From assembly GCF_947172395.1 (NCBI RefSeq), contig NC_069094.1:12452292-12516291 (forward strand): a DNA stretch of 64,000 bases, in the 5' to 3' direction. Of the stretch, positions 57,501 through 64,000 are shown one piece after another. The first letter of the stretch is position 1; every line of letters starts with the position of its first letter. Both the position numbers and the translations under genes were made by a program. This stretch comes from Bicyclus anynana. Its lineage: Eukaryota > Arthropoda > Insecta > Lepidoptera > Nymphalidae. The notes beneath the pieces were generated by a model that ran no database searches, was not told where the DNA came from, and saw only the letters and a list, made by a program, of their open reading frames with translations.

Positions 57501-57722
57501 AGGAGCTTTTTTTGGTTGTACTTCTTTGGTTGTTCTTTTGTTGTAATGCTAATGTTTGGTGATTTTGTAGGTGAAAGGCCGTTTCGGTGTGTGTTGTGTG
57601 GCAAGACGTTTTCGCGCTCCACGATACTGAAGGCGCACGAGAAAACCCATTACCCCAAGTATGCGCGCAAGTTCCTGTCACCCAGCCCCGTCGACACGGA
57701 GGAGGAGAGTCCACACCAATGA
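45387..57722 (+). CDS. BTB/POZ - C2H2 zinc-finger transcription factor (7 coding exons, 611 aa)
   Basis: Predicted nuclear DNA-binding regulator of the insect tramtrack/lola/broad/abrupt group. Join: 45387-45527, 48896-49087, 50327-50969, 52845-53035, 54516-54602, 56584-57013, 57571-57722; total 1836 nt including the stop. All six introns are GT-AG and phases agree (0,0,1,0,0,1). Residues 1-115 form the BTB domain, beginning with the group's CLRWNNH motif (7-13) and containing [13 protein letters not shown] (45-57) and FMYKGEVNV (87-95). Residues about 153-260 are RD/RE-rich; 296-389 are Pro/Ser-rich. Four C2H2 fingers span 437-588. BTB domains of this group dimerise or multimerise (family knowledge); fingers 2-4 have canonical TG(D/E)RP linkers, so DNA binding is expected. 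The orthologue could not be fixed from the sequence, so no symbol is given. The ATG at 45387 is the only good start (GACATGG context). Confidence 0.93.
45641..46007 (+). mobile_element. SINE family 3 with internally duplicated body (intron 1)
   Basis: The body block '...gtgtatgaagtctgccaacctgc' is repeated as '...gtgtgtgaagtttgccaatctgc', lengthening the copy. Ends ctcattctgagaggagactt. Confidence 0.75.
47168..47265 (+). mobile_element. SINE family 1 (intron 1)
   Basis: ctccacatagctcaaaggta, caccgagaggtcg and box B-like ggttcgacct. Confidence 0.6.
47302..47516 (+). mobile_element. SINE family 3 (intron 1)
   Basis: Head gccctgtggatatgacctct, then gcatgcacctccaacttttg and gaagtctgccaatccgcatt; truncated at the 3' end. 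Confidence 0.75.
48158..48330 (-). mobile_element. RTE-type LINE fragment (intron 1)
   Basis: Inverted ttcttctgcggatctcctca and gattcgattgcgcag match the LINE. Confidence 0.7.
48376..48850 (-). mobile_element. SINE family 3 split by an RTE fragment (intron 1)
   Basis: SINE body at 48376-48602 and its inverted head tatccactgggctatca at 48831-48850; between them lies a minus-strand RTE tail (48604-48830). Confidence 0.75.
48604..48830 (-). mobile_element. RTE-type LINE tail inside SINE
   Basis: Begins catcatcatatcagccgatg (inverted tail); contains gggaacccaacgttcatcag. Confidence 0.78.
48896..49087 (+). CDS. Coding exon 2: core of BTB domain
   Basis: Encodes residues 48-111 (64 codons, phase 0 at both ends), from [14 protein letters not shown] to LLKTAESLQ. 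It holds the conserved BTB core: HPIVILKDV (68-76) and FMYKGEVNV (87-95). The acceptor is ttattaactttccag; the donor is CAG|GTAAAT, of which only GTAAA is original intron because a Helitron-like element begins at 49093. Splitting BTB across an exon junction after AHK is common in this family. Confidence 0.94.
49093..49455 (+). mobile_element. Helitron-like element starting 5 bp inside intron 2, split by RTE
   Basis: Begins TCTATACTAATA, ends gcggggcgtcggcttg, flanked by A (49092) and T (49456). Interrupted at 49109-49286. Body matches 23154-23300. Confidence 0.75.
49109..49286 (-). mobile_element. RTE-type LINE insertion with 6-bp target duplication
   Basis: 178-bp 5'-truncated copy, inverted, beginning with its (CAT)n tail. 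Flanked by tactat at 49103-49108 and 49287-49292. Confidence 0.8.
49483..49690 (-). mobile_element. Decayed Helitron-like element (intron 2)
   Basis: Inverted end ctagctgatgcctgtggcta preceded by A; body tccgggatatacc and ccaaatttcatgcaatgg. Confidence 0.55.
50327..50969 (+). CDS. Coding exon 3: end of BTB plus RD/RE mixed-charge domain
   Basis: Encodes residues 112-325 plus one base of codon 326. VKGLAEMT closes the BTB domain. Residues about 153-260 are dominated by Arg-Asp and Arg-Glu dipeptides with irregular spacing (for example [18 protein letters not shown]). The repeat is written in many synonymous codons (cgt/cgc/cga/aga/agg with gat/gac or gaa/gag), which argues for selection at protein level rather than recent DNA slippage. 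A Pro-rich acidic tail follows ([12 protein letters not shown]); PKDEP at 295-299 loosely resembles a SUMO site (inference). Acceptor gttactttttcttag, donor GTGG|GTAAGT. The antisense Ser/Leu-rich open frame is a shadow. Confidence 0.92.
50970..52844 (+). other. Intron 3 (1875 bp)
   Basis: GT-AG, phase 1. Holds an imperfect 25-bp hairpin (51859-51883 with 51889-51913, two mismatches) next to a Helitron-type end ctagcggatgcctgttactt at 51838. No other recognisable content. Confidence 0.82.
52845..53035 (+). CDS. Coding exon 4: Pro/Ser-rich linker
   Basis: Completes codon 326 and encodes residues to 389 ([18 protein letters not shown] ... VQQVPL). Rich in Pro, Ser and His, no recognisable fold; likely a disordered linker between the BTB half and the DNA-binding half. 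Acceptor tatcttttttcag, donor TTG|GTGAGT. Entering phase 1 and leaving phase 0, it cannot be skipped alone without a frameshift. Confidence 0.88.
53036..54515 (+). other. Intron 4 (1480 bp)
   Basis: GT-AG, phase 0. Holds a LINE fragment (53165-53440), an (AATA)n run near 53713-53735 and a perfect 15-bp hairpin (53930-53944 with 53951-53965). Confidence 0.82.
53165..53440 (-). mobile_element. LINE ORF fragment, third family (intron 4)
   Basis: Minus-strand frames give [18 protein letters not shown] and, one frameshift later, [15 protein letters not shown] and [17 protein letters not shown]. This is the C-terminal end of a LINE reverse-transcriptase ORF, distinct from the (TGA)n family. Confidence 0.7.
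54516..54602 (+). CDS. Coding exon 5: short charged linker (29 aa)
   Basis: Encodes residues 390-418, a charged segment starting [18 protein letters not shown]. Acceptor tttgtaacatttcag, donor TCG|GTATGT. Length is a multiple of three and both ends are phase 0, so skipping it would keep the frame; that makes it a possible cassette exon (inference). Confidence 0.82.
54603..56583 (+). other. Intron 5 (1981 bp), repeat-poor
   Basis: GT-AG, phase 0. AT-rich. The only oddity is a gcgcgcgcg run with a box B-like gggttcactcc at 56345-56408. Confidence 0.8.
56584..57013 (+). CDS. Coding exon 6: C2H2 fingers 1-3
   Basis: Encodes residues 419-561 plus one base. Finger 1 (437-458) is CIHCGATF...HILTTH, with four residues between the histidines. 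A 53-residue spacer follows. Finger 2 (512-532) begins CKFCGKSF and finger 3 (540-560) CEFCGKAF; they are joined by the standard linker TGDRPFK. Acceptor tttgtggttgcag, donor ACG G|GTAAGA. This exon is much richer in GC, especially at third positions, than its surroundings, which supports coding. Confidence 0.95.
57014..57570 (+). other. Intron 6 (557 bp)
   Basis: GT-AG, phase 1. Reading through it would end the protein after finger 3 and a hydrophobic stretch. No repeats recognised. Confidence 0.85.
57571..57722 (+). CDS. Coding exon 7: C2H2 finger 4 and C-terminus
   Basis: Completes G562 and encodes to residue 611, then TGA at 57720-57722. The join restores the linker TGERPFR. Finger 4 (568-588) is [11 protein letters not shown]...HEKTH. 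A short basic then acidic tail ends EEESPHQ. Acceptor gattttgtag. No later finger-encoding open frame was seen in the window, so this looks like the terminal coding exon. Confidence 0.94.
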
Positions 57723-57883
57723 GCATGGGAAGGCTATGGTGCACAAATTTATCAGAGTATATTAGCCAATACCGTCTGGAAGTAGTCAATGGTGCGAGTC
57801 GAACGAACAAACGGAGGACAATATGTTAATAGTTAAGAATGTGATTTAAACGCCGCAACTGTGATCTGAATGATATGAATAAA
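57723..57883 (+). other. Minimal 3' UTR with first polyadenylation signal
   Basis: Follows the stop codon. An AATAAA hexamer lies at 57878-57883, about 155 nt downstream of the stop. More AATAAA sites occur further on (for example 59145-59150), so longer 3' UTR forms are possible. Confidence 0.5.
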
Positions 57884-60800
57884 TATTTGATATTTCACTT
57901 ATAGATAATTGTCTCACAAAATTTGTTGTTATATTCGTTTCTGTTTTAATTCTTAAAGCGTTTTCAGTTTTTCTGTCGTTTGCTTTTTTGGATGACATTT
58001 TTTTACCTTTAGGTGCTTTACTTACCTTAGATATTAAATAAGTAATTTTATTAGCGATGATCCATTAATTGGCATAGCCAAAGATAAATAGGGAGTAAAA
58101 TTTTCAAAATTAAAATTAAGACGTTCTAGATCTCGTTTGCTTTGCTTTTATGAATTTTAGGCTTAGTGGAAATTGTTTTGCGAGTTCGATGGTTGAAAAA
58201 AAAAATTAAGTTTTAACATTAAAAAAAATAATGTAAAATATTAATTTAGAGTTAGCAAATTAATCTAGAAATGAGCTAAATTATGATAGAAATTATCTCA
58301 GATTGATTTTATTAACCAAATTAAAATATCAATGAGTGCTTTAACATTAATTACTAGAGTCTATGAAATTTGCACTCAGGATAGTTTGTATGTAAAAATT
58401 AGAAATTCGAGGTTTTTAGTAATTTTACCATTGTCTCTCGAAGTAACGACGCACGCTCCCCGAGGTAATTCAAAAGCAATATTACGACATATAAAATGTA
58501 AATACATATTATATAGTTTGATACCTATTATCGGATTTTTAGGAAATTTATTAGAGTGTAAAATGCTTCAGTAGCTCATTCAATTGGGGAGTTCTGTGGG
58601 TGTGTGATCATGGGAATCAAAGCTTTAAGCGCCGTTTCAGTTCGACCGCATTACTATGCCTCTTCTTCCAAATCGCTTATTAGGCCTATGCCTGTTCTTT
58701 CAAATCGTTTATCAGGCCTTTGCCTCTTCCAAATCGTTTATTAGGCATTTTCTCATACTTTTGAAAACTACGCCAACAAATCGTTTGCAACTTTTTAATT
58801 TTATACAAGTATTAATATCTCTTTGGGATTTGCTTGATGTTTTATGGTCTATTTCATTTAGATTATTCTTCAAGTTGTGAACCACAGAGAAACCTGTGAA
58901 ATAATCATAACTCCATATATTTTGTTTTTCATATTGTTTGGTTTGGATTTAAGAGGCATGGTATCGTCATGTAGAAAATTTTATCTATTTTCATACAGAT
59001 TAACTGCGTCTCATTATTATTTTTATACGATGTTTCAAATGCTATATCTACTCAATGTTACACTATTATATTATACAATCTTTTATAAAAAAAAAGAAAC
59101 ATAAGAAGCATTTGAAACTCATCTCACAATTGCTGTGTTCAACAAATAAAACAGAGTCAAATACAGGGATATTTTATGGATTACAAAGTTCATTTCAGAT
59201 AGATAACATAATTTATTATTTAAAATAGATACATATGTTTAGGACGACAGATTTCATTATGAATGAAATCTTTTGTCTTATGTATGTATGTTTTATTCGC
59301 GAACTGTTATCGACGTCACATCCAGAAAAATATTACTAAAGCTTTGATTTGTTCTTGATTGAAAGGTGGCTTTATTGAGCACGGCGAATCGTCTGGCTTT
59401 GGTCGCGATTATGCGCTTTATAGTCCATTGAAATAGAGTTTATTTTTGCGTAAATAACATTTCTAACTTGTAAGTGATCTAATTTATGAAATGTTTGCGT
59501 TGTGCCGTGCCAATAAGCTTAGACTACGTTTGGACTGATTATTCTTTTATTTATACATTGTTTGTTTGTTATGTTAACGGTACTCGGGTTGATCGATACA
59601 TGTTGGTAATGATTCGACATTAAAATCTTAAATATCCCTAGATTAAGAGTAGGTACTTATCATTTTTTAATCATTGATAGGATTGTGCATATCATTTTGA
59701 AACAATCGAAACATTGGTGTATAACACTAGTTTTAAAAATTTCTGTAGTAAAATTAGTAGATAAAATTTTTGGAAATTATTGATTTGGATTTAAGGTGTT
59801 TATCCTAATGTAGAAATAGTATTTCTTTAACAGTTAATATTCAAAATTAAAGTATTATGATAATATAAGAAAAAGGTCTGTGATATATAAAAGGTAAGGT
59901 AACTACGAATACATCTAGGAGTTCGGAGGACGATCTCAGAATATAAGAAATAAGAATGATGGTTGTTAGAAAAAAGTTAAAACCCTTTTGTTGCCCCTTA
60001 CAGTAAATGGATAAACTTTCATTTTCTCCTTTTCAGTTGAAATAATTTATCAATTAAATTCAGGAAGCCAGATGTATTTATATTTTACAGATGCCTTTTC
60101 TTTTTGTTGGTACTTAAATTAAAAATTCTTCTAATTATATATTGTTTTCTCTTCTTGCCACTTCACTTGAGTGTTGCATTTTTTAACACGAATGAAACAG
60201 TTTTTCTAGAAAAATCTGTCATATCGATACAATGTTAAGTAGGTGAATATTTTTTTTATTCTAAAAATTTACTAGTAGATCTCATCGCCCCTAGATATAG
60301 AATTTTGAAAGAAGTAGAAATTAAGTTTTAATATTATTTTATCTAGGTAATGGCGAAACGCCCTTAGGAATCATTATGTAATCAAAGTAGGTCAAGATAT
60401 TTAATATACACCATAATGTCTTAAGAAACTGTTGACAAAATTTTATTAAGTGGAATAGTTTTAAAAAGTAATTGGCATTTCTTTTAGCTTCAATAAATGA
60501 ATACGATGGTGATATATTTTGAACCTATACAGTTTATTTACTGTTGAACTATTTCAAAAAAGTTCTTTCATTATAGCGGTCATTTAATTTTTAATACCTT
60601 ATTTTGTAAACAGGGAATGTCCATAATGTTTTAAAACCTAATTAATAATTGTCATACAAAACTTAACCTAGGTTTGAAGTCAAAACATTGACTTGTAATA
60701 ATTTATCTATTATTGGAGTTATCCCCGTTTTGTTTTCGGGACGTTTCCATTTGCACACATATTTTTTATATTAACATAGTGACCCCCTAATTAGGTATTG

Positions 60801-63800
60801 AATTTCGAAAAAAGTGTCGAAGTCACGAGTACCGTAAGCATATCAAAAAATGTTTTCTCATTAATTTTTCTTGTTGTTGTGGCGTGTTATAAATGAGAGT
60901 TTTGTTATGGTAGTGTCTGTAGAAGGCTTCGTTGGAAGTCAAGTGGTAATGTAAATTAGACATAGCATATGCAGTATTTATTTACGAACTTACTTTCCCG
61001 AGTACCGTTTGTTAATATAGTTTAACTGGTCATTCAAAATACTAATAAAATAAAACATTCCACATACAAGAATGGATGTTGAAATTTACGTAAAGTGATA
61101 ATTCAAAAATGTTTAAAAGTTGAAAATTATTTTCGATTTGGACACTTTATTAGTAAAATTGAGCATCCATTCCAAAGCGATCCTCATCTTTGTTGTGCAG
61201 TCGAAGCGAATAATCGGGTGTTTTTGAAACACTCGGGCAATTTTTGCTATTTTCGGCTTTACGGCTGTGTGAGGTTTTTTATAACTACACAAACATAATA
61301 ATTCTTATTAAATTAACATTATTGCACTTATATTAGTGTTCTGCTTTAGATACATTTAAAATGTCTCTATGTAGTTATAAAAAATATCATTAGTGTGAGT
61401 TGAGATCAGATCACGAATGAATTGTTGAGAATTATTATTAATTATTGCCGTTGAAAAATTAATTATATTCGTTAATCGCTTCGCCTGTTACAAATATGGT
61501 GGTTATTAATATTATAACTATGTGAACTTTTAGAAGGTTTACCGTTTTTTGCTGTGAAAATTAATTTCGGTCTTCAGTTTAAAGGCACATGTAAAATGCA
61601 TATTTAGAATAGATTGGTAGATGCGCTACTTTCCGGAGTTAGAATGGTTGAAAATGTATAAAACGAAAAAAAAATAATTAGAGAAACAATGATGTTGTTA
61701 TTTGAAAAGCTGCACTGTTCTTATTTTTCGGAGTCTAACGTTACCAAACTTAGCAATATTGTAACCTTGATTAATGTTCCTCTTCTTGTTTTAAGAAAGA
61801 TTGAATATTTACAATTTACATAATAAATTTAATAGCAATAATTAAATGGTTAGTAAAGATGCAAATTAACAAAGTACGACTTTTTTATCGAAATAGTTTT
61901 TATAATAGAAACTGGTTGCAGTTTTAAATGCTATTTTTGTTTCCTAACTTTCAGAGGTACTATTTATTAATTAAATGATGATATTATTATTATTATTATA
62001 CATATTTCTATGTATTGACATGTATATAGGCAGTGGAGGTTGTTGACGGTGATTATTGTTAGATACAATAGTGTTTATTATATGGCCCCTAAGTGCAGTT
62101 ATTCAAATTTTAACATTCACCAGTTGCCACGTCCCCGCGAACATCACACGCCGTTAGCACAAATAATACATAGTATAATATATATTTATATGATATATAA
62201 CGAACGAGTAGAGGGATCGTGTTTGTATATTGACTGGAAATAATAAAGACCTTGTTGAGAAGTATTCTCAATTAGATGGGCAGGAACAAAGATAAATTGA
62301 ACAACATATAACATAACACAATATTTAAATCATTAGGTATGCCTTCGATAATACTCGTAGAAACAGTGGCTTTGCGAACACACTTCAAATTAGTGACCTC
62401 ACTAACTTGACATGAGTGCATTATTGGTATTTGTGGGAATATTTGTATATTTAGACTTTATTTGTTGTACCATTAATATATCTTGTGTCATAATTCTGTT
62501 ATATCCTGTGATTGTCGGAGAAAGCATACCAAATGATTTGAGTATTTAAAGTTTGTACAGGTCATTGTATGTGTTCGGATACTATTGCATGGAAATCGCC
62601 TTGACGATAATTACATGCAACTGTAGGTTTTTCTCTGAATACATTTCGAGAATGGGAGAGAAATAGCACGGATTAATGCGTTTTGAATAGATACAACTTA
62701 GATTCATTTTTATAACATAAAGTGACCACAGTTTTATATTTAGAGTGCCTCTTGCCTATATAAGACTTATATAAAGGCTGCAAATCACGGAATATACATA
62801 GTTTATGTAGGAAATGAATTATTAGAGAAAAAAAAACGCTGTAATTTTATGGTGAAAATTGTAAGTTGCGTTATGATATGTGACTTGCAATGACAGGTGA
62901 CTCGTTTTTTTACAGTTTGTGACAATATGGCCATTTGGTTCGCGTATTGTGCATGAGGGAGCGAGAGGGCCTCCGTAGTTAGCGCATTCCAATCTTGTGA
63001 TGTTTATACAGTTAAGGTTTAATTATCTGCGCCCTCTATACCGTACTGTCATTGATCATAAATCCGCATTAGGTATTTTTAATTGGTGATTTAACTCATC
63101 AATCTTTCTTTAAATTCTTATTTTGGCCTATACTAGAATAGGCATTCTAAGAAATTTGCCATTTTTTAACTTCATTATTAATTGTTCTTTCTTTTTATTT
63201 GTCGATGTACTCTGGTACGTCTTTTGTAGGGATTTGATGGGGTGTTTAACACCCTTCTCACTTCTGCTGCATGATTTCAGCGGCTGTGTGATGCTAAAAA
63301 CTATCAATTCACAAAAATAACCTTACTAATTACAAAAGCTGTCATCAATAACCTTACTAATTACAATTTGTTGGTTATTCATTTTGTTGTCTAATAATGT
63401 ATAGATTTTTAGATTAAAACCATGTTGCTAAGAATTGATTGTAAAATTCTGGCAATGTCGCAGAACCCCTTTTATAGTATCCCCAAAGTATTTTTTTTCG
63501 TTTCTTATTTTCCTATATCGACGTAATCTTTTAGTTTTGTTCTAATTATGTCATCATTGTTTTTTTTTTATAATAATGAATAGTATTTTTCAATGCGACT
63601 TAATTCATAAGAAATTTCGAAATATTAGTTTGTTTATCCATTGACGGTCCGATAAAGTGGGCGAAGATTATTGAGATTAACCAGTGCAAAGTTATTTTAA
63701 TGACCAATACTAGGACAATAGATTTATTTGTATAGTCTTAGATAATGTTAAGTTTCACCGACGACGCAGTGAAGGCCTGGGCCGCGGGATGAGTTCACTG

Positions 63801-64000
63801 GTTGAATTGTGATTATGTTACGATTTTAAGTGGCATACATAAATATATCACTTATATTGCAATTTTCTAAGTTCCTGTAGGTATATTGATTATATATTGG
63901 TACAATTTGTTTTAATAAGTATAATTTTTTTTTAATATAATTTATTTAGTCCATAGGTTTCGTTAGGAGCATGATATACGAGTACACATTTCGTACAAAT
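57884..64000. other. Downstream AT-rich DNA, possibly long 3' UTR; no second gene seen
   Basis: About 6 kb with no recognised SINE, Helitron or RTE copy, unlike the rest of the window. Contains a tandem repeat at 58656-58748, AATAAA at 59145-59150 and an (ATT)n run near 61980-62000. Open frames are short and unconvincing. Confidence 0.45.
58656..58748 (+). repeat. Three-copy tandem repeat, 32-bp unit
   Basis: Copies 58656-58687, 58688-58719 and 58720-58748; each reads (a/t)tgcct...caaatcg(c/t)ttat(t/c)aggc. Confidence 0.85.

Noticed and set aside
1..64000. CRISPR array, operon, phage or other prokaryote-type system
   Set aside because: No regularly spaced repeats with unique spacers, no dense ORFs and no ribosome-binding sites; intron structure and repeats are those of an insect.

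Overview
The window looks like a piece of a lepidopteran (butterfly or moth) nuclear genome. It is AT-rich and intron-bearing, and it is crowded with repeats of the kinds I associate with Lepidoptera: Helitron-like elements running from TC(C/T)TACTAATATTATAAA to CTAG, several tRNA-derived SINE families, 5'-truncated RTE-type LINEs ending in (TGA)n tails, and MITE-like palindromes. The order call comes from recognising these families by eye; the species is not determined.

Only one protein-coding gene can be supported. It lies on the + strand at 45387-57722 and has seven coding exons, all with GT-AG introns. The joined reading frame is 1836 nt, which gives 611 residues. It encodes a BTB/POZ zinc-finger transcription factor of the insect tramtrack/lola/broad type: an N-terminal BTB domain over exons 1-2 and the start of exon 3, a long Arg-Asp/Arg-Glu low-complexity segment (exon 3), a Pro/Ser-rich linker (exons 4-5), and four C2H2 fingers (exons 6-7). 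Exon 1 opens with a splice acceptor about 20 nt before the ATG, so the 5' UTR exon(s) and promoter must lie upstream. A GC-rich, CpG-rich island near 36.4-36.56 kb is the best candidate I can see.

Layout. 1-45 kb: repeat-dense non-coding DNA with no supportable intact gene; it may be intergenic or upstream intron. It holds at least 12 RTE fragments, more than 12 Helitron-like copies or remnants, four SINE families, other LINE remnants, palindromes and MITEs. 45.4-54.6 kb: the BTB half and middle of the gene. Introns 1-4 carry insertions, including one Helitron ending 44 bp before the exon 1 acceptor and another starting 5 bp after the exon 2 donor and itself split by an RTE copy with a 6-bp target duplication. 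54.6-64 kb: the zinc-finger exons and downstream DNA, conspicuously poor in recognisable repeats and possibly including a long 3' UTR.

The main points of interest are the mixed-charge RD/RE domain between BTB and zinc fingers, the Helitrons beside the splice sites of the BTB exons, a Helitron carrying a long one-strand G-rich minisatellite, several datable nested insertions, and a set of perfect or near-perfect hairpins. No prokaryotic-type system, CRISPR array, intact virus or toxin gene was seen.
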